This document shows, piece after piece, positions 45,812 through 55,664 of a stretch of DNA of 64,000 nt (position 1 is the first letter of the stretch; each line of letters opens with the position of its first letter). Where the stretch lies: assembly GCA_963698255.1 (NCBI GenBank), contig CAVOQD010000025.1, forward strand, positions 186,001 through 250,000, given 5' to 3'. This DNA comes from JAWKOK01 sp963698255 (GTDB lineage: Bacteria; Chloroflexota; Anaerolineae; Caldilineales; Caldilineaceae). The notes beneath the pieces are model-generated. The model was not told where the DNA came from, did not search any database, and worked only from the letters and a program-made list of their open reading frames with translations. A program made the position numbers and the translations under genes.

Positions 45812-47154
45812 CTACAACTCATTGCGATAGGCATACGTGCGCCGATAGCCGTAGTCGGTGCTGAAGCTGCCGAAGAGCTTCTTGCTGGCCTGGCTCAACG
45901 GATAGCGGCCCAGCGAGCGTGTGCCGCGCCGCACAATCTGTGTCGGGCTGTAGGTCTTGCGGCAGAGCCAGTCGTAGGCCGAACGCAGTTCATCCACGGT
46001 GAAATTCTTGGGGATGAAGGTGACATGCGCGGTGTCGTAGTGGCTCCAGGGCAGATCGAGCAGCCGGTTTTCGCTCTCCACAACCTCGCGGAAGGGCGTG
46101 CCCGGATAGGGCGTCAGCATGGTCGTGCTGATGCTGTCCAATTCGCTGGTGCGGATGAAATCCCACATGGTCTGGAAGGTTTCGGGCGTATCTTCGTCAA
46201 AACCCATGACAAAGAGGCCAACCACGCCGACGCCGGTCGAACGAATCTTGCGAATGGCCTCTTCGGCGCTGCTGGCAACCCCCTTGGACTTGCCGCCCAG
46301 TGAACTGCGGTTGTCCGGGTTGACGCTTTCGAAGCCAATGAAATGTTTGTCAAGATGGGCGGCCACGCTCATTTCGAGCAAGCTCCGGATGATTGGCGAC
46401 GCTCATCTCCGACTGGCAGGTCCAGCCATGCAGATCGAGCTTGGAAAGCGCCCCAAACAGATCGGCGCAGTAGTCCGGATCGGTGGTGAAATTCAGACCA
46501 AAGTTGTCATCGGTCAGGAAGAAGCGCTTGATGCCACGACGTTCGATCTCGTCCACAACTTCGTCGATGGGGCGCAGTCGCATGCGTTGGCCGCTGACAC
46601 GAATGGCCGTGCAGAATGAGCAGTTGCGGGGACAGCCGCGGGTGATCTCCAGATAGGGCGTCCAGTAGTTGTTCTTCTCGTCCACCATCTTGATCACACG
46701 ATCGCTGATGTTGGCGATGACCGGTCAGATCGGCCCAGGATTCATCCTTGTAATAGGGTTGCATCCCCTTGATGCCTTCGGCGCCAAAATCCTTGATCAG
46801 CTGTTGCCAGGTGAAATAGCCCTCGCCGATCATGACGCTGTGGGCAAAGGTCTTGACGTGCTCAGGCATGAGCGTCGAATGCACGCCGCCGACGACAACG
46901 CCCGCGCCCTGCTTCATGGCGCGGCGTGCCACAAGTTCAGCCTGCTCAATATTGACTGACATTGACGTGATGCCGACCAGATCCCCTTCGCTCAATGTGT
47001 CCATCGGGATGTCATTCAGATTTTCATCCCAGATCTCGACCGGAATTTCGTCCGGCACAAGGGATGCCAGGCGCATCAACGTATACGGGGAACCTGGAGA
47101 TTTACCAAAAATTCGGCCATCACGTTTTGGGCGAATCAACACTATACGTCGCAT
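45812..47154 (-). CDS. B12-binding-domain radical SAM protein, two frameshifts
   Basis: ATG 47154 follows GGAGGAAGTAGAAGT. N-terminal B12-binding-type Rossmann domain: RIVLIRPKRDG, LVGITSMSVNIEQAELVARRA, VVVGGVHSTLMPEH. The radical SAM domain carries the cluster motif CPRNCSFC within YLEITRGCPRNCSFCTAIRV, then FFLTDDNFGLNF, FIGFESVNPDN, VGLFVMGFDEDTPE. Two single-base insertions break it: near 46721 (removing a base restores WADLTVIANISDRV) and near 46380 (restores NHPELLEMSVAAHL). Restored length ~446. Such proteins methylate or rearrange lipids, cofactors or natural products; which one is not evident. Confidence 0.83.
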
Positions 47155-47349
47155 ACTTCTACTTCCTCCGCTGCCGACTCAACAGCACATTCTGCGGCAA
47201 ATTCAGCAATCCAGTTGCGTAAAAAATCGCCAATCTTCAAAAAAACAACCGCCGCGCATCATACCATAGTTCAATGCCGGCGGCAAGAATTTATATAAAA
47301 GTGACTATAAAAATTAATTCGGCGATCCAATGATCCCAATTCGGGCGTC

Positions 47350-47583
47350 CTACTCTTCAGACCAACCGTCGAATGCTTCGGTCTCATCGCCGGGCTGCCA
47401 TTGGCGAACACGCAGTTCGGCTTCGTCCAACTTCTGCTCGCAATAGGCGGCCAACGCCGCGCCTGATTCGTAGCGAGCCAGCGACTCTTCGAGCGACAAC
47501 TCGCCGGTCTCCAAGGAAGCCAGCACCGCTTCCAACCGGGCATAGGCATCCTCGTAGGTCAGATCTTCCGCAATGTCGACCAT
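47350..47583 (-). CDS. xseB: Exodeoxyribonuclease VII small subunit
   Basis: 77 residues from ATG 47583; a GTG six codons earlier is possible. Sequence TYEDAYARLEAVLASLETGELSLEESLARYESGAAL is the signature of XseB, followed by a short acidic end. It is the small helical subunit that binds XseA to degrade single-stranded DNA. xseA is not in the window. The radical SAM gene lies 195 bases downstream on the same strand. Confidence 0.92.
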   Translation of the reverse strand: MVDIAEDLTYEDAYARLEAVLASLETGELSLEESLARYESGAALAAYCEQKLDEAELRVRQWQPGDETEAFDGWSEE

Positions 47584-47896
47584 AATGTATCCCTTTTTCA
47601 CTCATTTGCTTTGAACAGCAGCCGCAAACAACATCGACAACGATTGACAGGAATATCTCGTATCTGCGACAACCCACAGTACCACCCCGTCCATGTATGG
47701 GTCGCGCCAACCGCACCGGAAGTGCTATTGTACCAGAATCCGGGCAAATTGCCGGAAAAGAACCGGTCGGTTACACTCCTGCCATCGCCCGGATGTGATT
47801 TCAATGTGCGCCGCCGGTCTAGATGATCCGCTCTTTCCGAATGCTAAAGAAAAGATTGACGCGCCCGGTCGGCATGGCCGTCCAGAGAGGAATCGT

Positions 47897-48760
47897 ATGC
47901 CCGACTTTGAGGACTTCGGCAGTTTCGAAGATTTTGGCAGAAGGCAAGACAGCAACGAAGTACCGCCCGTTGTTCTCGACGGTACGCCCATCGTGGTCTG
48001 CCTGATCCCCGATCTCTTCTTCGCGACCCGGTTTGTCGATGTGATCGCCTCGATGAACGGACAGTCGGTCATGGTCGAGACGCCGGCAGCCTTTGTCACG
48101 GCCATGGATCGGTACTTCCCCGTGTTGGCGCTGCTCGATCTCAATACGTCGGGGGAATGGGCCGACGCCATTCGGCGTTGCAAACAACGGCCCCACACAA
48201 GCCAGATCCCCATCTACGCCTTTGGCAGCCATGTCGATGTTGAGACGTTGAAGGCAGCCCGCCAGGCCGGGGCGGATCACGCCTGGGCACGCAGCCGCAT
48301 GATGGACGATCTGCCTGCCGTGGTGGCCGGCCATGTCGATCCGCCGATGCGGGCGTTGGCCGGGTGTGACGATGGACTGAGCGAGCAGGCGCTGCTTGGC
48401 GTCGAAGCCTTCAACCAGCGGGACTTTTTCGAACAGCACGAGTACTTTGAGGCCGCCTGGCTGGCCGAAGCACGCCCGGTTCGAGAAGTCTATCAGGGGA
48501 TTCTACAGGTCGGCGTGGCGTTCTTGCAGATCGAACGGTCAAACTGGGCCGGCGCCGTCAAGATCTTTCGCCGTGGCCTGCCCCGCTTGCGTGCCCTGCC
48601 GCCGTACTGCCTGGGCATCGACATTGTCGCATTTCGGCGCGCGGCCGAGGCTATCCATCTGGAGATCACGCAATTGGGTTCGGAGCGAATGGACGAGTTC
48701 GATCAGCAGAAATTTCCGACCTTGCAGATGGTCGATTCACAGGCGAATGAGGCGGAATAG
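47897..48760 (+). CDS. DUF309 protein with N-terminal receiver-like domain
   Basis: 287 residues from ATG 47897 (AGAGAGGAA upstream). Residues ~25-150 read like a response-regulator fold: VVCLIPDLFFATRFVDVI, LALLDLNTSGEW (Asp in the phosphorylation position), IPIYAFGSHVDVETLKAARQAGAD. The conserved Lys after the last strands is missing and only one acidic residue is seen in the first loop, so it may be a degenerate receiver. Residues ~170-270 are DUF309 (VEAFNQRDFFEQHEYFEAAWLAE, YQGILQVGVAFLQIERSNWAGA). DUF309 alone is common; the fusion is less so. Confidence 0.8.
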   Translation: MPDFEDFGSFEDFGRRQDSNEVPPVVLDGTPIVVCLIPDLFFATRFVDVIASMNGQSVMVETPAAFVTAMDRYFPVLALLDLNTSGEWADAIRRCKQRPHTSQIPIYAFGSHVDVETLKAARQAGADHAWARSRMMDDLPAVVAGHVDPPMRALAGCDDGLSEQALLGVEAFNQRDFFEQHEYFEAAWLAEARPVREVYQGILQVGVAFLQIERSNWAGAVKIFRRGLPRLRALPPYCLGIDIVAFRRAAEAIHLEITQLGSERMDEFDQQKFPTLQMVDSQANEAE

Positions 48761-48816
48761 ATTGTACCTCGACATTTATGTCGTAGGATCCTATGACATA
48801 AATGTCGAGGTACAAT
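48761..48816. repeat. Fold-back element, ACGACAT family, copy C
   Basis: A 56-bp palindrome with one mismatch: ATTGTACCTCGACATTTATG on the left and its complement on the right, meeting at GGATCC. It starts one base after the DUF309 stop codon and ends three bases before the stop codon of the convergent deacetylase gene. Confidence 0.93.
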
Positions 48817-48819
48817 TTG

Positions 48820-50163
48820 TTACCAATCAAGCGCCAGAAGACGGCTCAGCTCATCCGGCGTGGTCGTGCCGCGTACCCGCACCCGGCGCAGTTCAAAGAG
48901 GCTTTCACTGTCGTGGGTCGCGCCCTGCACTGTGGTCAAACCGGCCCAGTAGTTGGCGCTCTTGAAGATGTCTATGGTGTTCTGATCGTATTCTCCGGCC
49001 GGGTATGAGATGAACCGTGGCCGCTTGCCCAGCTCGTATTCGATGGTCTCCATGCTGCCCAGCGCCTGCCAGATCAGGTAGTCGGCCCCCTGCCCCTTCA
49101 ACGTGACATGGTTGCGCCCGTGCGACTCGATGGACATGCCGGCATCGAGCATCTCGCGCAACATATCCCAGGAAAAATAAGCCTCCCGCTCTTCGTCAAT
49201 GAAGTCGGTCACGACAAAAAAGGTGGCCGTCATGCCACGTTCAGCCAGTGCCGGAAAGGCGTTTTCATAGTTGTCGCGATAGCCGTCGTCAAATGTGATG
49301 ATCACCGGCTTTTCGGGCAGCGGCGTGCCCAGGGTCAGGTGGTTGAGAAATTCATAGGGACTGATGGCCGTGTATCCGTCAGCCTGCATGCGATCCAGAT
49401 GGGCGGCAAAATCCGCTGGCGCGATAGAGAGATCCTTGCGGTAGATATCAGCGCCCGCCGGCGGGATGCTCACGTAGTGATACATCAGGATCGGCAGTTG
49501 AGTCGACCGGGGAATGCCGTCCGGCGTCGGCGCAGACGTCAACGAGACATCGGATCGGGGCGCCGGCGTGGGCGTTGGGACCAATAGGTACAGATCGTCA
49601 CTCTGTGCATTGGGCGCGCCAGGCGCTTTCGTGATTGGCAACGTACTCGTCAGTGAAAACTCAACGGTAATCGACGCTGCCTCGCTGACCGTGAACCCGG
49701 GCGATACTACGATTGCTTCACTCACCAGCGGACCATTGGCGAGCGTGAGTGGCTGGGTAACCGTCATCGCCAGCATATCGGTCAGTTCGCCGGCATCAAT
49801 AGACGAAATTAAGCCGCTTGCTGTGCCGGTGAAGGGCTGTGTCGGTGTGTAGACAGACGAGACACCGGCGCCGGTCAGTGTGCTGATCGGCGGGATCGCA
49901 ACCGCCGTAGCCGTCGGTCTGCGGGACGGCAGGCTGGTTGGCGCAGCCGTGGGCATTGCCGCACCGGAAGATAAGGGTGACGCAACCGTAGCCCGTTGCG
50001 TCGTCGGCGCGGACACAGCAGCCGATTCCGGCTCGGCAGTCCTGACATTGGATGCCACACACGCTGCCACGATGAGCGACACGCCGATCAACGATACGAT
50101 CGACAGGACGATTCGACGCCCGGTATTGGTTGGTCTACTCTGATCTGACGGTTCTTGACGCAT
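48820..50163 (-). CDS. Polysaccharide deacetylase lipoprotein
   Basis: 447 residues. A lipoprotein-type signal (LSIVSLIGVSLIVAAC) precedes a ~190-residue low-complexity Ser/Thr/Pro region. The NodB domain holds PILMYHYVSIPP, the metal-binding TFDDGYRDNYENA, SHGRNHVTLKG and SYPAGEYD. The first Asp of TFDD is the catalytic base and His residues bind the metal. It probably removes N-acetyl groups from a cell-surface or peptidoglycan-linked polymer outside the membrane. Confidence 0.9.
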   Translation of the reverse strand: MRQEPSDQSRPTNTGRRIVLSIVSLIGVSLIVAACVASNVRTAEPESAAVSAPTTQRATVASPLSSGAAMPTAAPTSLPSRRPTATAVAIPPISTLTGAGVSSVYTPTQPFTGTASGLISSIDAGELTDMLAMTVTQPLTLANGPLVSEAIVVSPGFTVSEAASITVEFSLTSTLPITKAPGAPNAQSDDLYLLVPTPTPAPRSDVSLTSAPTPDGIPRSTQLPILMYHYVSIPPAGADIYRKDLSIAPADFAAHLDRMQADGYTAISPYEFLNHLTLGTPLPEKPVIITFDDGYRDNYENAFPALAERGMTATFFVVTDFIDEEREAYFSWDMLREMLDAGMSIESHGRNHVTLKGQGADYLIWQALGSMETIEYELGKRPRFISYPAGEYDQNTIDIFKSANYWAGLTTVQGATHDSESLFELRRVRVRGTTTPDELSRLLALDW

Positions 50164-50558
50164 AGCGAGATAGTATCATGAGATTTTTGCGTTTCGCAAC
50201 AAATGACTGACTCTGCTGCAAGAACCACGAATCACACGAATTGCACGAATTGTACCACTGAGAAAATTCGTGCAATCTGTGAAATTCGCGGTTCTTGCAG
50301 TGAACTCATAGCTGAATGCAATCACACTGGTTATGGTTCCATGTTTGTGGTGTTTGTCTGAGCCGATGCCTATCAGAGAATCGTGATTCCGTGAGCGACA
50401 AAGTCAAGTTGACAGATTCTCGAATCACGTCCTATACTGTCATGTCAGGGGTTTGCAATTTATGTGGCATATATTTTTTTCTTTGCATCAATATGCGCGT
50501 TCTCAGGCAGTAGACTGGCCAGAACAATAGTCGATTCAGGTTTTGAACGGGAGAAATC
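50164..50558. other. Divergent intergenic region with fold-back element
   Basis: 395 bases. At 50216-50300 CTGCAAGAACCACGAAT pairs with ATTCGCGGTTCTTGCAG (one mismatch), with CACGAATTGCACGAATT and AAAATTCGTGCAAT pairing inside. The rest is AT-richer, with ATATTTTTTTCTTTGC near 50470. GGGAGAAATC just before 50559 is the ribosome binding site for the RpiR regulator. Confidence 0.75.
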
Positions 50559-51440
50559 ATGTATCGAGAACGAATTCGCGATCACTACGACCGTCTCAGC
50601 CGTAGCTATCGTCGGGTTGCGGACCACATCATGAGCAACTACTACGATGTGTCCTTCATGACGGCGGCGCAACTGGCCTACGCGGTTGGTGTTGATACCA
50701 CAACCGTTGTGCGCTTTTCTCAACGACTGGGCTACAACGGCTATCCCGAGCTGCTGGCCGATATCCGTGCGCAGGTCCGCGATGAGATCTACACGGCTTA
50801 CGAACCCAAAGCTTTGATGCCCAACGATCCTGCGTCAACGTTTTTGGAGCGTGCAGAGCAGGAAAAACACAATCTGAACCAGATGCTGGTCCACAATCCG
50901 CCGGACCACGTGCGTGATGTCGCCGACATGCTGGAAGCGGCGGATCGGATATTGCTCGTCGCCGAAGGGTATGCCGATGCGGTGACGGCAACCATTGCAC
51001 AGCAACTGCGCCATCGCGGCATCACCGCAGAGGCCATCGATCAGGACCGGGTGAAGCGCTCAGCCACCCTCACCACACTCGACGAAACCGCATTGGTGAT
51101 CGGCATCAGCGCCACGGAATATGGCGACGATGTGGCGCGTGTGCTCCAGTTTGCGCGGGGACGCGGCTGCCGAACGCTGGGCGTGGTCGGGTCTCTGGCC
51201 AGCCCAGTCAACCGCATGTCCGACTTGGTCGTCTACGCGCCGACCGATGTGATCGGGCCGCTGCCCAGCATGGTCTGCCTAGCTGCGGCATTGTCCGCGC
51301 TGGTCCAGATCGCCAGCCGCGACAATGCCGATTCCGCCCAGGAATTTGTGGACGAGTTTGAGGGGATCTATCGGTATTTGGCGTTACCCCAAGAAAACTT
51401 GCCGCCCGCCCCTGACGGCGTCGATAGTGAGGAGGGATAG
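50559..51440 (+). CDS. MurR/RpiR family transcriptional regulator
   Basis: 293 residues. The N-terminal helix-turn-helix domain reads RSYRRVADHIMSNYYDVSFM, TAAQLAYAVGVDTTTVVRFSQRLGYNGYPEL. A SIS sugar-phosphate-binding domain follows: DRILLVAEGYADAVTATIAQQLRHRG, ALVIGISATEYGDDVARVLQFARGRG. These regulators respond to phosphosugars and usually control sugar catabolism. No sugar gene is adjacent, but two sugar-type importers lie within 11 kb. Confidence 0.9.
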   Translation: MYRERIRDHYDRLSRSYRRVADHIMSNYYDVSFMTAAQLAYAVGVDTTTVVRFSQRLGYNGYPELLADIRAQVRDEIYTAYEPKALMPNDPASTFLERAEQEKHNLNQMLVHNPPDHVRDVADMLEAADRILLVAEGYADAVTATIAQQLRHRGITAEAIDQDRVKRSATLTTLDETALVIGISATEYGDDVARVLQFARGRGCRTLGVVGSLASPVNRMSDLVVYAPTDVIGPLPSMVCLAAALSALVQIASRDNADSAQEFVDEFEGIYRYLALPQENLPPAPDGVDSEEG

Positions 51441-51443
51441 AAG

Positions 51444-51507
51444 GCGAATTGGGCCGATTTCCGCGGATTAAGACAGAGAAAATCCGTGGCTATCCGCCTT
51501 TTCAGCG
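51444..51507. repeat. Degenerate fold-back element, ACCGCGGATTAG family
   Basis: AAGGCGAATT...CCGCGGATTAAG pairs loosely with AATCCGTGGCTATCCGCCTT. It shares the CCGCGGATTA core of the elements at 37020 and 62793 and lies between convergent RpiR and membrane-protein genes. Confidence 0.5.
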
Positions 51508-52998
51508 TCATCCGCGTTCTATTTCGTCTGCCATCTCGACGAGTTTTTGACCCGGGTTCGATCCTTCACTCAGTAGACCAATGGCCAGAAACGCCAGGAT
51601 GTACCCCAGGTAGTTTTCGTTGAGGAATCGGCTTGCATAGAAGAAACCGAGCAAAAAGACGGCATAGTGCCAGTTGGCATTGCTCAATGTGTTGTCACGC
51701 TGTTGGCGACGCAGGAACCAGAGCATCAGCGGCAGGCCGATCAAGATCTCGGTCAGCCAGAACGGCCACTGATCGAAACGATCCGTGACCAGACCAAAGC
51801 CGAGCACAAAGTTGCTGCCTCCCCATCCCCAGATCTGATACCCGGTCTCCCCTTGACCGCTACTCCACCGCCAAACATCGTCATAGAGCGCGGGCAGATC
51901 CCATATCACATAGGGCAGCATGGCGGCAGCAAAGACAAGCAGCGCCGGCCATGCACGCGCCAGGATGGCTGGAATGGCGCGAATCAGATCGCTCCAGGTC
52001 CGCCCAGGAGATCTGTCGCCTTGCAGCAGCAGTATGCCGAAGAAGGGCGCCAGAAACCAGGCCGTCGGTTTGCTGGCGCAGGCCATGCCGAACAGCGCCA
52101 TCGAACCCCACAGCCACCAGCGATTCTCGCGGCCGTTGCGCAATCCGTTCTCCCAGATCTTCCAAGCGACCAGACTGTAGACGATCCAACTGAGGACGAA
52201 CACGTCGTTCTGGCCGAAGATCACGTCGAGGGCCATCAGCGGGTTGAGCGCCAACAGCGCCACAATGGCCAGTTTTCTGCGCTCCCCGTCCACCAGCCGG
52301 GGGGCCAATGCCAGTGCAATGGCCAGGAGCAGCAGGTAGACAAGCCGCTGGTCATAGAAGCCCATTGCCTGGCCCACAAGATAGAATGGCGCGCTGAAAA
52401 GAAAGGTCCAGGGCAGATAGGGATAGTGGTAGATTGCAGTACGATATTCGCTGAAGCCCCATTCGGCCATGGGGGTTTCGGTATAGTCCTCGACGTAGGG
52501 ATTCTTGCCGGAAAACAGAAATTGGATGGTTGCCTCTGTCTGAATCACACCGCCGTCGTGGGTGTAGCTGGCCGGTCCGCTGCCCTGTCGCAGCAGGACA
52601 AGCTGCGCCGTCGGCAGGAAGAGGGCGGCAACCAGGATGACTGTCAACAGCGCCCACTTGCCGCGGCGACGCCAGATGCCCGGCCGTTGCAGGTCAACGA
52701 CGAAGTAGAGCAGCAATGCGCCGAGCGTAACGGCAAAGAGGATCAGGCCCACCGGTTCGCCAGGGCGCGGACCGACCTCGCCCATGGCCTGTATGCCCCG
52801 CTCTGGCAGCAGACGGCCCAGGAGGGGATGGCGCAACACATCCTGAAGGCGCAGAGGCAGGGCTGCGGACTCGGCCAATCCGAGTATTTGGAGATGGGCA
52901 AAGGTCAGGACGGCCAGCAACAGTGCGTCCCAGCCGGGACGTACCGCTGATCCTCCGTCTCGCTTGCCCGCCGCCGCAGAATTGTTCATCTCAGCCAT
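51508..52998 (-). CDS. Polytopic glycosyltransferase-like membrane protein
   Basis: 496 residues with about ten hydrophobic segments (LILFAVTLGALLLYFVV, LLTVILVAALFLPTAQLVLL, LVYLLLLAIALALAPRLV, and others). An outer loop has IYHYPYLPWTFLFSAPFYL, and DVIFGQNDVFVLSWIVYS looks like the GQND motif seen in DUF2029-type mannosyltransferases (GT-C fold). It probably uses a lipid-linked sugar donor. Its ATG overlaps the stop codon of the upstream beta-propeller gene (TAATG), so the two are translationally coupled. Confidence 0.78.
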   Translation of the reverse strand: MAEMNNSAAAGKRDGGSAVRPGWDALLLAVLTFAHLQILGLAESAALPLRLQDVLRHPLLGRLLPERGIQAMGEVGPRPGEPVGLILFAVTLGALLLYFVVDLQRPGIWRRRGKWALLTVILVAALFLPTAQLVLLRQGSGPASYTHDGGVIQTEATIQFLFSGKNPYVEDYTETPMAEWGFSEYRTAIYHYPYLPWTFLFSAPFYLVGQAMGFYDQRLVYLLLLAIALALAPRLVDGERRKLAIVALLALNPLMALDVIFGQNDVFVLSWIVYSLVAWKIWENGLRNGRENRWWLWGSMALFGMACASKPTAWFLAPFFGILLLQGDRSPGRTWSDLIRAIPAILARAWPALLVFAAAMLPYVIWDLPALYDDVWRWSSGQGETGYQIWGWGGSNFVLGFGLVTDRFDQWPFWLTEILIGLPLMLWFLRRQQRDNTLSNANWHYAVFLLGFFYASRFLNENYLGYILAFLAIGLLSEGSNPGQKLVEMADEIERG

Positions 52999-54960
52999 TA
53001 ATTTTGCCCTTTCAGGCCATGCAGTCGGTTGTCCGTGCTTGAAGAGAAGAAAAAAGGATTGCTGATGGCGCCGCCGCGCAGATCGCGGGGAACGAAGTGG
53101 CTGCCTCCCTCAAAGCCATCCAGCGCATTGAAAATCTTAACGGATCCGTCCTCAAGAAAGACGATCACGTTGTCACCATCCGTAATGGGGCCGCTGACCA
53201 AACGAGCCGCGAGATCAACCTGCCACAGCAACTCGCGTGTGCCGCGCGCGTACGCACGCAGGCGATCATCGCCGGCGGCGTAGAGCCGTGTGCCATCGAT
53301 GGCCAGGCTTCGTACAGATCGATCGCCCTCATACCAATCCAGAAAGACGCCTGTATTGGCATCAAGCAAGTAGATTCGCCCGCTTGTTGTGCCGATATAG
53401 AGCTCCGCCAACGACCTCACGCCCGGCGACACATAGATCGGCGGCGTCGAAGGAAAGGCTCCATCAAAGTTGTCATACGTCCAGATCCGTTGCACCTGAT
53501 TTGGTTCATCCTCAACCTCGATGACGCTCGATTCCAGACCCGAGATCTTCTCGCCGGCCACATAGATCATCTGATCGCCGATGGCGGGCAAGTAGAACGC
53601 GCTGTCCGCCTTCGTCAAAGGTCTGCTGGATGTCACCGTTGTCGAGCCGGATCCAGTGCAATCGAGACGTTTCTCCATTATGGCTGACGGCATAGAGCCA
53701 GTCGCCGGCAATGGTGATGCCGGCTGACGGCGGCATGTTGGTGGGTGTCCGCCATGGAATGCCTGCCTCCTGAATGATGTAGACAATTCCCGTTTCGTCG
53801 ACTGCGAAGACATTAGAGTTCTGAATCGCCGGAGATTGACTGATGCGGTTTTCGGTCGCCTGCCGCCATCTCTGGTTGCCGTTCTCGCGATCAATGGCAT
53901 ACATGTGGCGGTCGTCGTTGGCCGCAATGACAGAGCTGCCGGCAACGACAACCGGCGACGAGAACGGCTGTCCGGCATCATAGTCGCCTTGCTCCCATGC
54001 GGCGACGTACGGGGGAAGCGGAATGCGATTCACCCAGTTCTGATTACTGCGGTTTGCGCGTACCAGCGGGAAGTCATTGGCCGGGATCGGCGAAGGAATG
54101 GGTGGTGCGTCCGGCCCGCCGGGCGGCGACTGAACCGAAAGCCAGCGCACGTCGTTGGGGTTGGCCCCTTCGGGTGCATCGTCAGGAAGATCGTTGTCCC
54201 GAGGCGGGGCATCGGCCTGTCGAAGCCAGCCCGTGTTATCATTCTGAGAAGCATAGACCCACTCGCCGGATGCTGTGCGCGATTGTAGCCAAATCTCACC
54301 GCGCTCGAACTCGCCTTCATCACCATCTCCGTAATCTCCGTACCAACTGCCCGGTCCCTGCCTGCGCTTGACGCCTACCTTCTCAACGTATGCCCGTAAC
54401 CGACTCACGGTATACGGCGTGGGCTGGGGCGTCGGTGTCGTTGTGGGTGACGGCGTGGGCAGCGGCTGCGTTGCTGTCGGTGTGGCCGTCGACAGGGGCG
54501 GATTCGTCGACGTCGGCGTGGGGATGATAGATTCAGATGCCGACCCTGATGAGACAATGGGCAGACTCAGCGAGACTGTGACTGTCCCCTGGGGCGTGCC
54601 AGCCGCCCCGATCTGAGATTGATCGCCCGGGGCATTTACGGTTGTGGATATGAGCACGGTCGAGGCGGGCGTCACCTGTTGCGGTATGGGCGTGATACCG
54701 AGGTCGACGGCCACCGGGTAGGCCTCCTGCGTGATCATGTCTTGGGCCACGCGTGTCGCCCGAAAGTCAGCAGTCGCGGGGATTGGCGGCGCGTCCGTGG
54801 CCGTGGGCGTGGGTGTAGGCGCAAAGGCCAGATCCGCCCGTTCGAGCAGGATCAACCCCCCGACGACGACAAGAAACGCCAGTAGCAACAATGCACCCAT
54901 CACCAAAGATCGAATTCGATCCCCGGACTGGGGAGAAGGATCAAGCCCATACTGTGTCAT
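52998..54960 (-). CDS. Anchored SH3 and PQQ-like beta-propeller protein, frameshifted
   Basis: A short cytoplasmic tail and one membrane helix (SLVMGALLLLAFLVVVGGLILL) are followed by ~150 residues rich in Pro/Thr/Ser. An SH3-like domain comes next (LRAYVEKVGVKRRQGPGSWYGDYG). Beta-propeller blades follow (SSPVVVAGSSVIAANDDRHM, YAIDRENGNQRWRQ; IYLLDANTGVFLDWYEGDRS; LLWQVDLAARLV). The frame breaks near 53606, where removing one base from a CC doublet gives QTFDEGDSAFYLPAIGDQMI. Restored length ~653. It likely stands outside the membrane and works with the glycosyltransferase-like protein it is coupled to. Confidence 0.8.
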
Positions 54961-55250
54961 AGCAGCATCATTCTAGCAGTCTGCCCGAGTAACAGAAAAT
55001 GGAAAGCCGCCCCCCACATACGCTACACTCCTGTTCCCGACCCTTGTTCCTGTCGCCGCTTGCGTTTTGACCGTGCCGCCGTATAATTGACTCATACGCG
55101 TGATCTGGACTGCCGTAAGTTTCGTCACAGATGGGTACAGGGCCGATGGGTTACGCTGTCCGCCAATGGCATCATGCCTGACATCTGATTGGCGTACCCG
55201 CAGAGTTGTGCGGTTCGTCCCGGCCCGCAGCGTTTCATGAGGATTGTATT

Positions 55251-55523
55251 ATGGTTACCTATCAACCGGAAAAGACTGTCGAACTTGTCATCTATGTGAC
55301 TGAACATTGTCCGGTCTGTCACTATGCCTTTGAGGTAGCGGATGATATCCGCCAACGGTTTCCCGATGTCGATCTGCGTATCGTCGATCTGGAAACCACG
55401 ACCGAGAAGGTTCCGGAGCACGTCTTCGCTACGCCGACCTACATTCTGAACGGTCGAGTATGGTCATTGGGCAATCCGTCTCCAGCCCAAGTTGTGGAGG
55501 CTTTTGGCAAAGTGACTCAATAA
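55251..55523 (+). CDS. Small thioredoxin/glutaredoxin-fold protein
   Basis: 90 residues from ATG 55251. VELVIYVTEHCPVCHYAFEVADDI has a CPVC redox pair at ~residues 18-21. VDLRIVDLETTT and the cis-Pro loop FATPTYILNGRVWSLGNP complete the fold. It lies 141 bases before the Crp/Fnr gene on the same strand and may sense or transmit thiol state. Confidence 0.85.
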   Translation: MVTYQPEKTVELVIYVTEHCPVCHYAFEVADDIRQRFPDVDLRIVDLETTTEKVPEHVFATPTYILNGRVWSLGNPSPAQVVEAFGKVTQ

Positions 55524-55664
55524 AGACGAACGTGTCGATCCCGACAGGAACTCGGGCGAGGTCGATAGCGTCATTGAATTGTCTCCCGGGTTGCGCACGT
55601 CTTGGCGCTCTTTCGGCCACTGTCTGACGTGCGGCCAACCTCTTCACCCACACAGGAGTGTGCT

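Noticed and set aside
51667..52950. 427-codon open frame on the plus strand
   Set aside because: Antisense to the polytopic membrane protein; its Gln/Arg-rich product is typical of a mirror frame of hydrophobic codons.
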